Source of the DNA: Hyphomicrobiaceae bacterium
Lineage (GTDB): Bacteria; Pseudomonadota; Alphaproteobacteria; Rhizobiales; Hyphomicrobiaceae
Direction of reading: 5' to 3'
Assembly: GCA_016793635.1 (NCBI GenBank)
Contig: JAEUMD010000019.1
Coordinates: 147,830 to 211,829 of the forward strand
DNA length: 64,000 nucleotides
Below, in pieces: positions 11,366 to 20,423 of this stretch. The notes below the pieces were generated by a model. That model ran no database searches and was not told the DNA's origin. It saw nothing but the letters and a program-made list of their open reading frames with translations. The translations under genes were made by a program, and so were the position numbers. Position 1 is the stretch's first letter, and the number at the start of each line of letters is the position of its first letter.

Positions 11366-11911
11366 ATGAAATCCAAGCTCGTCGCATGCACCCTGGCAGC
11401 CAGCCTCGCCGTCGGCTTGGCAGCGCCGTCGCACGCGAACGGCCTGTTCCGCGAGCTTCGCGTCGGCGTTCTCGCGCATGATGTGCCGGACCTGTGGAGC
11501 GGGTTCCGCGTCGAGGACGCCCCCGTCGCCTTCAACGTTGAAGCGGTACTCACGCCGGCGCTTCCGTTCCTGGGCGGCGCGATCCGTCCGGCCATCGGCG
11601 CCTCGGTCACCTCCGGCGACAGCACGAGCAGCGCCTATCTCGACGCCCGCTGGGAGTTCGAGACCTCGGCCGGCATCTTCTTCGGTCTCGGCCTTGGCGT
11701 CGTCGTCCACAACGGCCAGGAAGACCTGAAGGATCTCGACCTCAAGGCGCTCGGATCGACGGTGCTGTTTCACATCCCGTTCGAGGTCGGCATGCGGCTC
11801 GATGCCCACAACAGCCTGTCGGTCTACTTCGAGCACATGTCGAACGGCGAGTTCGCCAACTTCAACGAGGGTCTCGACCGGCTCGGCGTGCGCTACGGCT
11901 ACCGGTTCTAA
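11366..11911 (+). CDS. PagL-like lipid A 3-O-deacylase (acyloxyacyl hydrolase)
   Basis: Outer-membrane beta-barrel that removes the 3-O acyl chain of lipid A. A signal peptide ending SHANGL (residues 1 to about 24) precedes strands matching the family. The catalytic region SVYFEHMSNGEFANFNEG contains the His-x-Ser-Asn signature, and the protein ends in YGYRF, a typical barrel C terminus. The ATG at 11366 is chosen because it directly begins the signal peptide. Confidence 0.85.
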   Translation: MKSKLVACTLAASLAVGLAAPSHANGLFRELRVGVLAHDVPDLWSGFRVEDAPVAFNVEAVLTPALPFLGGAIRPAIGASVTSGDSTSSAYLDARWEFETSAGIFFGLGLGVVVHNGQEDLKDLDLKALGSTVLFHIPFEVGMRLDAHNSLSVYFEHMSNGEFANFNEGLDRLGVRYGYRF

Positions 11912-12023
11912 CGTCGCGGGCGATCGCCACTTCGACCGGATCCAGCCTTTCGGGTGCCACCGACATCGATGGAAGCGGAAAGAGCCGCCATCTCAACCGG
12001 TCTTGACTGGCGGCTGGGGCCGC

Positions 12024-12755
12024 TCAAGTTTTCCCGCTCAACACCGCCAGCGCTTCCTTGGGATCGATGCGCCCGTCGTAGAGCGCACGACCGGAGATGG
12101 CGCCTTCGAGCAGCGCGCATTCGGGTCGCGTCAAGGCGCGAATATCGTCCATCGAGGCGAGCCCGCCCGAGGCGATGACAGGAATGCTCACCGCGCGTGC
12201 CAGCTCGACCGTGCTCTCGAGGTTGAGCCCCTTGAGAACGCCGTCGCGATCAATGTCGGTGTAGATGATCGCGGCCACTCCTGCGTCCTCGAACCGCCGC
12301 GCGAGATCGATCGCAGTGAGTTCGCTCGTCTCGGCCCAGCCTTCGACGGCGACCTTTCCGCCCTTGGCATCGATGCCGACGGCCACCCGGCCCGGGTAGA
12401 GCCGGCACGCCTCACGTACCAGCCCAGGATCGCGGACGGCGACCGTGCCGAGGATCACTCGGCGTATACCCTTTGAAAGCCAGGCGTCGATCGTCGCGAG
12501 ATCGCGGATTCCGCCGCCGAGCTGAGCCGGAATTGTGATCGCTCCGAGGATCGACTCTACCGCCGCCGCGTTCACTGGGCGCCCCTCGAACGCACCGTTG
12601 AGATCGACGATGTGGAGATACGAAAATCCCTGCGCCTCGAACTCCCGTGCCTGCGCCGCCGGGTCGTCGTTGAACACGGTCGCCTGATCCATCTCGCCGA
12701 GCTTCAGTCGCACGCACTGGCCGTCTTTGAGGTCGATGGCGGGGAACAGGATCAC
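12024..12755 (-). CDS. hisA: HisA, ProFAR isomerase of histidine synthesis
   Basis: Phosphoribosylformimino-5-aminoimidazole carboxamide ribotide isomerase, a (beta/alpha)8 barrel. It starts [16 protein letters not shown] with the first catalytic Asp, then has [18 protein letters not shown] with the second catalytic Asp, and the phosphate-binding VIASGGLAS. The start appears to be GTG at 12755; another in-frame GTG lies at 12767. The usual neighbours hisH and hisF are absent, so the histidine genes are dispersed here. Confidence 0.95.
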   Translation of the reverse strand: MILFPAIDLKDGQCVRLKLGEMDQATVFNDDPAAQAREFEAQGFSYLHIVDLNGAFEGRPVNAAAVESILGAITIPAQLGGGIRDLATIDAWLSKGIRRVILGTVAVRDPGLVREACRLYPGRVAVGIDAKGGKVAVEGWAETSELTAIDLARRFEDAGVAAIIYTDIDRDGVLKGLNLESTVELARAVSIPVIASGGLASMDDIRALTRPECALLEGAISGRALYDGRIDPKEALAVLSGKT

Positions 12756-12890
12756 GGGAGCTACCACATGTTGGAGTTGCCGATGCCTCCTGACGCTATA
12801 TGCGCCAGGTGCAAGAGATGCCTTGAGTTGGCTGCTTTTCCGAGCGAAAAATCGCCTTTCGTTCCCGCCGTCAAGTGATGAGTGCCGTCC

Positions 12891-13247
12891 ATGTCCGCAG
12901 CGTCCGCCATTCCCAGCATCGCGCCAGGCTCCGCCCTGCTCGCAACCCAGTCGGAAACACCGGAATTGGCCGCACACCCGTTCTCCGGCATCAGCGAGGC
13001 CGATGCAGTCGAGATCTGGATCGCACGGTGGCTTCGCATCCCGTTGAAGACGTTGATCGCACGCTACGGCTGCGATTCGCGCCGTCTTTACGAGGTGTGG
13101 TGGAGCGAGCGACACCCCGCGAGCCGCAAGCGCGCGGAAGTGGAGTTCCGCCGCCGCTATCCGGCACTCGCGGACCGTACCAGCTACGGCTACCGCCGCA
13201 TTCCCCGCGTCCACGCCACCGCCGCTCAGCTCGGCCTTTTCGAGTGA
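12891..13247 (+). CDS. small hypothetical protein, possible HTH
   Basis: A 118-aa protein that I do not recognise. Residues about 1-40 are low-complexity. The remainder is basic and helical, with a segment resembling a short helix-turn-helix ([20 protein letters not shown]) followed by a run of Arg/Tyr residues ([17 protein letters not shown]). It ends 91 bp upstream of the first of two LexA boxes, so it is probably a separate unit from the next genes. A DNA-binding role is only suggested by composition. Confidence 0.55.
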   Translation: MSAASAIPSIAPGSALLATQSETPELAAHPFSGISEADAVEIWIARWLRIPLKTLIARYGCDSRRLYEVWWSERHPASRKRAEVEFRRRYPALADRTSYGYRRIPRVHATAAQLGLFE

Positions 13248-13337
13248 GGAAGGTGGCTACGCCCCAGCTCCTTGGGACGCTCTATCGGTCGGCCGCCGGC
13301 GAAACGCCCAGCAATCGCCCTGCCGCCCACAAAAAGA

Positions 13338-13352
13338 GAACTGAAAAAGAAC
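13338..13352. promoter_or_regulatory. LexA (SOS) box 1
   Basis: GAAC-N7-GAAC (TGAAAAA between) is an exact match to the alphaproteobacterial direct-repeat LexA box. It lies 170 bp before the Cas2-fold gene and 45 bp from a second box. Confidence 0.7.
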
Positions 13353-13395
13353 AAAATTGAAACAGAGGCTAGACACGTCGCCTGTCCTGTGGCAT

Positions 13396-13410
13396 GTTCT
13401 TCTTACGTTC
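13396..13410. promoter_or_regulatory. LexA (SOS) box 2
   Basis: GTTC-N7-GTTC (TTCTTAC between) is a second exact alphaproteobacterial LexA box, in opposite orientation to box 1. It is 112 bp upstream of the ATG of the Cas2-fold gene. Two exact 15-bp matches within 75 bp make chance occurrence unlikely. Confidence 0.75.
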
Positions 13411-13522
13411 CGAGCTGAAGCCGAAGTCGAGAGAAAGCCCCGAAATTCGGCCCCGAAATGCCCCCGAGAGCTTGTTCCGCGTCTCTCTCCCCGCGCCCCA
13501 AGTTGCCAGAGAGAGCCCCCCC

Positions 13523-13888
13523 ATGCGCACGTTCCTGATCTCCTACGATCTCGCCAATCCCGCCCTCAACAAGCATGCCGTCGCCCAGTCCATCATGGAG
13601 TCTGGCGAGCGTTGGGCCCGCCCGCTCGATAGCACCTGGTACGTGACCTCTGACGAGTGCGAGGCGGCCCTTGCCGAGCGGCTCGGCGCTCTGTTGGACG
13701 CCGACGATGGCCTGCTGATTCAGTCGGTGGACGATCAGGCCGTTCTCACCAACACGTCCCTGCGCTGGTTCCGCCAACGCCGTCCGGCCGATGCCCTGGC
13801 CAAGCCCAGCAACGTCGTTGCTTTCCCGGCGCCCAAGCCGGCCGAAGAGACGGACGAGCCGGAGCTGCCGTTCGCCCGCGCAAGCTGA
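13523..13888 (+). CDS. SinR-like / Cas2-fold small protein
   Basis: A 121-aa protein whose first 75 residues follow the Cas2/SinR ferredoxin-like layout. Strand MRTFLISYDL has an Asp at position 9 where Cas2 has its conserved Asp. A helix follows, then RPLDSTWYVTSD, a second helix and ADDGLLIQSVDD. The C-terminal 40 residues look disordered (Pro/Ala/Glu). There is no cas1 or CRISPR array anywhere in the window, so this is an orphan. Two LexA boxes upstream suggest DNA-damage induction. Function unknown; nuclease activity has not been shown for SinR-type proteins as far as I know. Confidence 0.7.
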   Translation: MRTFLISYDLANPALNKHAVAQSIMESGERWARPLDSTWYVTSDECEAALAERLGALLDADDGLLIQSVDDQAVLTNTSLRWFRQRRPADALAKPSNVVAFPAPKPAEETDEPELPFARAS

Positions 13889-13958
13889 TCCACTGTTCGG
13901 GGCTGCCCGGCCCCGTTGCCTGCGTCGCGTAAGCTTCTCCCTCGTCGTGGTCCCCCAC

Positions 13959-13998
13959 CCCCTGCCGGCACGCCCCCAAAACCTGAGGCCGGCAGGGG
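13959..13998. repeat. strong hairpin between the two Cas2-fold genes
   Basis: A perfect 11-bp inverted repeat, CCCCTGCCGGC and GCCGGCAGGGG, with an 18-nt loop. A smaller GC hairpin (CGGGGC...GCCCCG, about 13897-13915) follows the upstream stop codon. Either could attenuate transcription into the second gene or protect the first transcript. Confidence 0.5.
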
Positions 13999-14099
13999 CC
14001 CTCCACACGAGGCGATGTTCCCCCGCTCCAAAATTCGCCGCCCTCCCCCCCTTTTCACCTGCCGGCGCACGTCCGCCGCATCGCCCCAGGATGACCGCC

Positions 14100-14393
14100 A
14101 TGAAGACCTACGTCGTCGCGCATACCCAGAAAGATCCGAGCCAAACCTACAGCCTCGTTGCCGAAGGGCTGAGCCTCGTTGCCGCCGAGTACTCCCGTCT
14201 CGACAAGAACCTCTGGCTCGTGCGCTCGGCAGCCACCGCCAACGGCATCGTCAACGCCGTGATGCCCGGCATCGGCCGGCGCGACGAGATTCGCGTCATG
14301 GAAATCGGCGACGAGATGGTGCACTTCCAGGCGTCGCGCACCTGGAACACGGCGCGTCTCGACGCCGACGAACTGCTCGGCCTGCGCCATTGA
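14100..14393 (+). CDS. second small protein with Cas2/SinR-like layout
   Basis: A 97-aa protein that I do not recognise by name. It has the same order of elements as the gene 212 bp upstream: MKTYVVAHT strand, helix, RLDKNLWLVRS strand, helix, RDEIRVMEIGDEMVHF strands, then a tail SRTWNTARLDADELL resembling SLRWFRQRRPADALA of the first. I infer an old duplication. The conserved Asp at the end of strand 1 is replaced (His-Thr). The second ATG, preceded by AGGA at 9 nt, is chosen over one 9 bp upstream. A Rho-independent terminator follows. Confidence 0.6.
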   Translation: MKTYVVAHTQKDPSQTYSLVAEGLSLVAAEYSRLDKNLWLVRSAATANGIVNAVMPGIGRRDEIRVMEIGDEMVHFQASRTWNTARLDADELLGLRH

Positions 14394-14463
14394 CGGCCAA
14401 GACCCAACTGCAAAATTGTTGTAGTGAGCCAGTGTCGGTGGCCCCGAGATTGGCCCCGAAATC

Positions 14464-14503
14464 GGCTGACGTGCTCGCGCACGTCGGCCGTCGGCATTTT
14501 TTT
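14464..14503 (+). terminator. Rho-independent terminator
   Basis: An 11-bp stem, GGCTGACGTGC and GCACGTCGGCC (one G-U pair), with a TCGC loop and then a run of seven T. It ends the unit containing the two Cas2-fold genes. The rest of 14394-14755 holds no gene that I can see. Confidence 0.85.
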
Positions 14504-14755
14504 CCCTTTCCCTATCCGGCTCCCTATCCGACCGCTCGCATCGACGGCGAGACTGGGGCAGGTTTTGGCCGCACGGTTGACGCTCTGCGAAGCGCAGCGG
14601 TGCCAACGACACCAAATTTCCGTGGCGCGAGCGAGCCTCACCGACAAGCGCCGCGATAGCGATTTCGCAAGAACGGTTCGCGCTCTGGACGGTGCGCCTT
14701 GCCGAGCTGGGAGAGCCCGCAAACCCTCCGCGACCGGGTAAATGTCACCCGGCGG

Positions 14756-17644
14756 TCATCGGCCTCCGCGCAGCAGGTCGCTGCCTGCTCCGCTGGTCGA
14801 CGGCTTGTAGGATGACGCCTTCGACGGCTTGTGGGACGATTTCGGTTCGGACTTTTTCGACGGCTGGCTCGCGGTCTTTTTCGGCGTTGACCGCTCGGCC
14901 TTTGACCTAGCCTTGCGCTCCTCACGATCACGGCGGCGCTCTTCGCGCGCCTCCTGCTCCTCGCGCGCACGGCGCAGGGCGTCGAGTTCGCGCGCGCGGC
15001 GGCGGGCCTGCTGCGGATCGGCCTGCTCGTAGCAAGAGAAGCTCCGCTGCCGCCAGAACCAGCCGAGCCACCGCTCGAAATCGCTCGACGAAGCGCTCGC
15101 CACGTCGATCTTCATGGCGTCGCCGCTGTACCGCTTCTCGAACTCGGAAAGCGCATCGCGCGTCGCATCGACATCGCCAGTCAGCTCGCCCTCGTAGCAT
15201 TTGCTCGACTGCAGCGCGGCCTGCACGTTCTTGAGGTACCCGATACGCCGGCTGCTCTCGTCGTAGCCGTAGTTGCCGGCGAGCGGGGACTGGCGGGTAT
15301 CCAGGGCTGCGGCGCCGTCGGTGCTGGCGGCGGCGATCTCGATGCCAGCCTTCTGACGCGCGGTATCTCCGGCGGTCCGATCAAGCGCCAGCTTGGCCTT
15401 CCGCTCCGCCTCCTCGGCCGCGAGACGCTTCTGTTCGGCCTCCTCCGCCAGACGCTTCTTTTCTGCTTCATCGGCGAGGCGTTTTTTCTCCGCTTCAGCA
15501 GCAGCAGCACGCCTGCGTTCAGCCTCCTCGGCAAAGCGGCGGCGCTCCGCTTCCTCAGCCGCGAGACGTTTCCGCTCGGCCTCGTCCGCCAAGCGCTTCT
15601 TCTCGGCTTCGTCGGCGAGACGTTTTTTCTCCGCCTCGGCGGCGGCACGCTTGCGATCGGCATCCTCCGCAACGCGCCGACGCTCCGCCTCCTCAGCAGC
15701 GAGACGCTTCTGCTCGGCCTCTTCCGCCAGACGCTTCTTTTCCGCTTCGTCGGCGAGACGTTTTTTCTCCGCCTCGGCGGCGGCACGCTTGCGATCGGCC
15801 TCCTCAGCCAGGCGGCGACGCTCTGCTTCCTCGGCGGCGAGACGCTTCTGCTGAGCTTCATCCGCCAGGCGCTTTTTCTCCGCTTCGTCAGCGAGGCGCT
15901 TCTTCTCAGCCTCGGCGGCGACGCGCTGACGCTCGGCATCTTCGGCCACGCGGCGGCGCTCCGCTTCCTCGGCCGCCAGACGCTTCTGCTCGGCTTCTTC
16001 CGCCAGGCGCTTCTTTTCTGCTTCCTCGGCGAGACGCTTCTTCTCCGCCTCGGCGGCGACGCGCTGACGCTCGGCCTCTTCGGCAACGCGGCGGCGCTCC
16101 GCTTCCTCGGCCGCCAGACGCTTCTGCTCGGCTTCTTCCGCCAAGCGCTTCTTTTCTGCTTCCTCGGCGAGACGCTTCTTCTCCGCCTCGGCGGCCAGGC
16201 GCTTGCGCGCGGCCTCTGCCTCTGCCTCGCGCTCGCGTCGGTTGCCATCGATGGCGATGCCGCGCCCATCATTCGTCGCAGGAGCCGCAAATTCCACGGG
16301 CGCGCTCGGCTTGCGCGTAATAAACCACTGCCCGATGAGTGCGACGCCACCCGCCACGAACAGGGCGACGCCGATGAGGAACGTGCGGTTGCCGACCGGT
16401 TGCGACTGACGGTTCACGATTGCCGCGCCGGTTGGACGCACGCCAGATGCCTGCGAGGCAGCGGCCCCCGACCTTTCATGACTAACGGCGTGCGGTGTCG
16501 AACGACGCGCGCCCGAGCGCGGCTGTGCGGACCCGCTGCCCGTGGACGAGCCACCCGCGACCGCATCGCCGAACCGTTCGGCTGAGGCGGCGCTGGCGGA
16601 CGGACGGCCGACCCGCCCGCCTCCTGTTGCCGACCACGCGGGCCTGTTCGGCGGATCGAACGTCGTCGCGCCGGGCTGGCGATCCGAAATCGGATTCCAC
16701 TCCTGCACCGTCGTCGGCTCGTCGTTGATGTCGCGCTTCCTCGCGATCGCAGACGCACTCGGCAGGAGTTGCTGGCGCCAATCGGCGACCGATTGCGGCC
16801 TGTCCTTCGGCATCACCGCCAGGGCGCGGTCTATGGCCGCGAGGAAATCGTAGCGATAGGCACCGCTCGCGGGTAGATCGAGGTCGACCGCCGGGACGCA
16901 GTGATCCTCGAGAACGCGCAGGGTCGATTCGGGCGGCGCGGAGCCCGACAGCGCGCGATAGATCGTGGCGGCGAGGCCATAGATATCGGTCCACGGCCCC
17001 TGCAGGCGGCTATCCGTGGCGTAGGCCTCGTGCGGCGAATACCCCTTCGACACGATCGCTGCGGTCGTACCGGCGTTGTCGCCCGCGGAAGCATAGCGGG
17101 CGGCACCGAAATCGAGCAGCACGGGCGTGTGGTCGGCCGCTCGGATGTAGATATTCGCTGGCTTGATGTCGCGATGCAGGATGCCTGCGCCGTGCACCAC
17201 CTCGAGCGCATCGAGAAGTGGGGGCAACAGCTCGTCGAGCTCCGCCTGCGTCGGCAGATGGCCGAGCCCCTTCAGCCACGTCTCCATGTTGGAGCCGCGT
17301 ACGAACTCGAGCACGATATACGCGGTATCGTTGGCGTTGAAGACGCGGAAGACGCGCACGACGCTCGGGTGGCGGAACTTGGCAAGCGTCTTGGCCTCGC
17401 GGACGAACCGGCCCAGCGCCCATTCGAACTGCGCGCCATGCGCGGAACTCTTGACCTCGACGCGCTCGGACGCGGCGCGGATGGCCAGCTCCGAGGGGAA
17501 ATATTCCTTGACGGCAACCTCGCGGCCAAGCGTCAGGTCCATCGCGAGGTAAGTGTTCGCGAACCCGCCGCTACCGAGGTGCCCCAGGATCCGGAACTCC
17601 TCGATCAGCACTGTGCCGACAGACAGCGTCTGCTGATACGCCAT
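14756..17644 (-). CDS. membrane Ser/Thr protein kinase with long coiled coil
   Basis: Eukaryotic-type (Hanks) kinase of 962 aa. The kinase domain covers about residues 15-300: glycine loop LGSGGFANTYLA, Lys46 in VAVKEYF, catalytic HRDIKPAN (Asp159), DFG at 178-180, and SKGYSPHEAY in the activation segment. A Ser/Pro-rich linker precedes one membrane helix (about 421-443). Residues about 470-760 are repeats of the type AEKKRLAEEAE, a long charged helix like TolA. The C-terminal part (about 790-860) is a small domain with two Cys (SSKCYEG, FSCYEQ), then a basic tail. By topology the C-terminal part would be periplasmic. It is divergent from the VWA-FHA/FHA/PP2C genes, which supply plausible substrates and the opposing phosphatase. 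Confidence 0.92.
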   Translation of the reverse strand: MAYQQTLSVGTVLIEEFRILGHLGSGGFANTYLAMDLTLGREVAVKEYFPSELAIRAASERVEVKSSAHGAQFEWALGRFVREAKTLAKFRHPSVVRVFRVFNANDTAYIVLEFVRGSNMETWLKGLGHLPTQAELDELLPPLLDALEVVHGAGILHRDIKPANIYIRAADHTPVLLDFGAARYASAGDNAGTTAAIVSKGYSPHEAYATDSRLQGPWTDIYGLAATIYRALSGSAPPESTLRVLEDHCVPAVDLDLPASGAYRYDFLAAIDRALAVMPKDRPQSVADWRQQLLPSASAIARKRDINDEPTTVQEWNPISDRQPGATTFDPPNRPAWSATGGGRVGRPSASAASAERFGDAVAGGSSTGSGSAQPRSGARRSTPHAVSHERSGAAASQASGVRPTGAAIVNRQSQPVGNRTFLIGVALFVAGGVALIGQWFITRKPSAPVEFAAPATNDGRGIAIDGNRREREAEAEAARKRLAAEAEKKRLAEEAEKKRLAEEAEQKRLAAEEAERRRVAEEAERQRVAAEAEKKRLAEEAEKKRLAEEAEQKRLAAEEAERRRVAEDAERQRVAAEAEKKRLADEAEKKRLADEAQQKRLAAEEAERRRLAEEADRKRAAAEAEKKRLADEAEKKRLAEEAEQKRLAAEEAERRRVAEDADRKRAAAEAEKKRLADEAEKKRLADEAERKRLAAEEAERRRFAEEAERRRAAAAEAEKKRLADEAEKKRLAEEAEQKRLAAEEAERKAKLALDRTAGDTARQKAGIEIAAASTDGAAALDTRQSPLAGNYGYDESSRRIGYLKNVQAALQSSKCYEGELTGDVDATRDALSEFEKRYSGDAMKIDVASASSSDFERWLGWFWRQRSFSCYEQADPQQARRRARELDALRRAREEQEAREERRRDREERKARSKAERSTPKKTASQPSKKSEPKSSHKPSKASSYKPSTSGAGSDLLRGGR
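15370..16240 (-). repeat. internal coding repeats of the kinase coiled coil
   Basis: Roughly 870 bp of imperfect tandem repeats encoding alternating Glu-Ala and Lys/Arg-Arg-Leu-Ala units. Copies differ mainly at synonymous and Lys/Gln/Arg positions. Such arrays gain and lose units easily, so length should vary between strains. Confidence 0.8.
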
Positions 17645-18160
17645 TAGATATTTCTCGGAATCCCGAACGTTCAGAGCCAGAAGACTATCATCAAATCACC
17701 ATAACCCTGAACTTACCCGAAACATGGTGATTGCGGAACGAGACTGTGCTGCGCGCACGTGCCTCGTGAACGAACTCGGTGCTTCGCCAGTAGCCCGGCA
17801 CGAAAAGACGGGCCATTGCCGCCGAATTCGACGCGCCCCCGTGACGGCACCTTGCACTGCTCGCACGCCAAACCTGGCCTCGCTGTTACGAGCGGAACAT
17901 ATCTCCCCCGCCGCGCGGCGGTAATGCTCCAACCGCCGAGAGCGGCGGACCCGACCGCGATTGTTCGGATTGGCAACTATATGCTGCGGCGGATGCGGAA
18001 AATTCGTGGAAACCCATTGTATGGTAATTCGTGACGTGTGGTGGACTGCTTTCCCGCGGTATCTCCGCGGTGGATCGGGCAGAACCTCGATTGGCCTCTC
18101 GAGCAGCAGCAGTATAATCTGCGACAACCAGTGAAGCTCCAACCGAGACGGGGACTTAGG
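17645..18160. promoter_or_regulatory. divergent intergenic region with inverted repeat
   Basis: About 515 bp between the kinase and the VWA-FHA gene with no supported gene. It contains an inverted repeat AATCACCAT (17694-17702) and ATGGTGATT (17724-17732), 50-90 bp upstream of the kinase start. That is a possible operator or promoter hairpin. The segment just before the VWA-FHA gene is AT-richer and probably holds its promoter. Confidence 0.35.
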
Positions 18161-19612
18161 ATGCGGATTACGCAACTCGGAATAGTTGCGCTCTTGACTG
18201 GACTTATCTCGCTCACTCTGACGCCGCATGAAGCGGCGGCCCAGATCACCGCGTCGTGCTCGGCGCGCGACGAGAAGGGCGGCGAGAAGTTTTTTTGCCA
18301 AGTCCGCTCGGTAGCCGGCGAGAGCCTCAGTGACATCAAGGCGACGGGTGAAGGCGGTCGGGCGCTCGAGTTCACCTCCGAGCCCTATAGTTGGACACGC
18401 AACCGCACCGCGCTCTATTTCCTGGTTCAGACCGCCGACCTCAACGCCGACCAATTGCGCCGCGTCGGCCAATTCCTAGAGCGCGCCGCATCCCCCGTCG
18501 GCGAACGCCAGATCGGCCTCGGCACCGTCGATTACAGTTTCAGCGAACGCGCTGCGCTCGGTGCCTACCGGTTGCAGGTCGAGCGCGAGGTGCAGGCCAT
18601 TGCCACCGGGAGCCCGACCCGGGCCTACCCCGAGATGACCGACCACATCCGCCCGGTCATCGACAAGCTCGCCGCCGTTAAGGCGGATCGGCGCGCACTC
18701 GTGCTCGTGTCGGACGGCGCTTCGAGCGCGAGCGCGGCGACCGAGAGGGAGATTGCCGACCACGCCCGCAGCAAGGGCGTGCTCATCTACAATCTCGTGC
18801 TGGCCAAGACCGACCGGCCCCAGTCGAGCCTGCTCAACCGTATCAGCGAGCGCACCGATGGCGCGGCCCGCGATCTCGCGACGGGTTCGAATAGCGACGT
18901 CGTCAAGCTTGCCTCGGATCTCTTCACGCTGATCGAGAACGGTAGCATCCTGCATATCGATGCGCGCGGACTACCGCAGGAGACCGAAGTCACCATTAAG
19001 GCGTCTGCGGCGGGCGATCGCCAGCTCACCGCGCCCCCGGTTGCCGTCTCGCGGTTGACCGAGGACAGCTTCCAGGAGCGCGCGCTGAGCTTCATGAGCC
19101 GCAACATGCTCGTGATCCTCGCCGGGCTCGGCCTTCTCGTCGGGTTCACCATGATCCTCGGCTCGGTGGCGCGGACGCGCTGGCGCGAAGGCCGCGAGGC
19201 ACAGATGGAGGTCGTCGATTCGGACCCGGAAGCACCGTTGGACCCCAATGCTCCGACCGAAATCGTTTTCAAATCCGTCGCGCAGAGCAGCGAACCGCTC
19301 GGCTGGCTCGAACTCATGGGAGCCGACGGGGCGCGAATGCCGCTCCATGCGGGATCGACGCGGATCGGCCGTCACCGCGAGAACGAGATCTGCCTGTTGA
19401 ACAATTCCGTGCATCGCCGGCACGCGGTCGTGCAGGCCAGCGACGACGGTAATTTCTTGATCCACGATCTGGCGACGACCAACGGAGTCGCCGTGAACGG
19501 AGCGCGCGTGAGCCAGAAAAATCTGGCAAATGGCGACATCGTCGAACTCGGCGAGGTGAAACTGCGATTCACCGCCAATGCAAACGCCGTTGGCACGCAG
19601 GCAAGCGCATGA
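18161..19612 (+). CDS. VWA-like domain and C-terminal FHA-domain membrane protein
   Basis: A 483-aa protein with a signal peptide (residues 1 to about 27, ending HEAAAQI). A periplasmic region resembles a von Willebrand A domain (RALVLVSDGASSASAATE). One membrane helix near residues 306-328 (NMLVILAGLGLLVGFTMIL) follows. The cytoplasmic FHA domain carries TRIGRHRENEICLLNNSVHRRH and ATTNGVAVNG. FHA domains bind phosphothreonine, so it can be recruited by the divergent kinase. The ATG at 18161 is chosen because it begins the signal peptide. Confidence 0.85.
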   Translation: MRITQLGIVALLTGLISLTLTPHEAAAQITASCSARDEKGGEKFFCQVRSVAGESLSDIKATGEGGRALEFTSEPYSWTRNRTALYFLVQTADLNADQLRRVGQFLERAASPVGERQIGLGTVDYSFSERAALGAYRLQVEREVQAIATGSPTRAYPEMTDHIRPVIDKLAAVKADRRALVLVSDGASSASAATEREIADHARSKGVLIYNLVLAKTDRPQSSLLNRISERTDGAARDLATGSNSDVVKLASDLFTLIENGSILHIDARGLPQETEVTIKASAAGDRQLTAPPVAVSRLTEDSFQERALSFMSRNMLVILAGLGLLVGFTMILGSVARTRWREGREAQMEVVDSDPEAPLDPNAPTEIVFKSVAQSSEPLGWLELMGADGARMPLHAGSTRIGRHRENEICLLNNSVHRRHAVVQASDDGNFLIHDLATTNGVAVNGARVSQKNLANGDIVELGEVKLRFTANANAVGTQASA

Positions 19613-19729
19613 CTACGATATGGCCCGGCACGCCCCGTCTTTGCCGGGGCCAAGGCCGGCCGCTCCCCGCTCGATCCTTGCCCATGTGCGGGCCACGGGA
19701 AATGGGCGCAGGGATTAAGGAGAAGACCG

Positions 19730-20419
19730 ATGTCCCATACGCCGCCGGGCGGCTCCGGCAAGCCGCCGAAGGATGACGACCTCGGTTACGAGGCGACCCG
19801 AATCCTGATGCCGCAACAGCCGTCCCCGCCGAACCCGGGCGCGGCGACCTCGCCGGAGCATCCCGCTGAGCTCCCCGACGACGGTGCGACGCGAATCCTG
19901 CCGGTGCGCCAGGCGGGCGGACGGCAGGCTGGACAAGGCGCCGTGATCGGGGTCGCCGGCCAGGCGCGACAGGCGCAAGCCGCGGACGAGAGCCGCACGA
20001 TGCTGATGCCGGCCGGCCCGGCGAAAGCACCGGCCGACGTGTTCGACCCCGCCGTCGGCTGGCTCGTCATCGTCGAGGGACCCGGGCGGGGCAATCATTG
20101 CCCCATCTTCTACGGACAGAACTCGATCGGCCGCGGCCCCGATCAGCGCATCCGGCTCGGTTTCGGCGACACGCGCATCGCGCGCGATTCCCACGCCTTC
20201 GTGATCTACGACGACGTTTCGCGAACGTATTACCTGCGTGACAACGGCAAGGCGAACATCGTCCGCCTTAACGGCGCACCGGTCATGACCCCGATGGAGC
20301 TCAAGGACCGCGACCGCATCCAGATCGGCGAGACGGTCATGATGTTCGTCCAGCTTTGCGGCGAGAGCTTCGACTGGCTTGCCGCAAGCGACACCCCGAG
20401 CACCGCTCCTGGCGCATAG
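19730..20419 (+). CDS. cytoplasmic FHA-domain protein
   Basis: 229 aa. The first 100 residues are Pro/Gln/Ala-rich with threonines in repeats of the form ATRILMP, ATRILPV and SRTMLMP, which look like phosphorylation sites. Residues about 105-220 form an FHA domain (GQNSIGRGPDQRIRLGFGD, then SHAFVIYDD and DNGKANIVRLNG). AAGGAG lies 9 nt before the ATG. It ends 4 bp before the PP2C gene, so the two are co-translated. The N-terminal Thr motifs are plausible targets of the kinase at 14756-17644. Confidence 0.85.
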   Translation: MSHTPPGGSGKPPKDDDLGYEATRILMPQQPSPPNPGAATSPEHPAELPDDGATRILPVRQAGGRQAGQGAVIGVAGQARQAQAADESRTMLMPAGPAKAPADVFDPAVGWLVIVEGPGRGNHCPIFYGQNSIGRGPDQRIRLGFGDTRIARDSHAFVIYDDVSRTYYLRDNGKANIVRLNGAPVMTPMELKDRDRIQIGETVMMFVQLCGESFDWLAASDTPSTAPGA

Positions 20420-20423
20420 GCCC

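Noticed and set aside
12024-13214. 396-aa HisA with long N-terminal extension
   Set aside because: The extra residues have no family features and overlap the opposite-strand gene at 12891-13247. HisA begins at [11 protein letters not shown] with a GTG start.
13523-14393. CRISPR-Cas locus
   Set aside because: A Cas2-like layout is present, but there is no cas1, effector gene or repeat-spacer array in the window.
15393-15854. Plus-strand Ser/Ala/Arg-repeat protein
   Set aside because: It is the complement of the kinase coiled-coil repeats. The minus-strand frame has clear domain structure on both sides.
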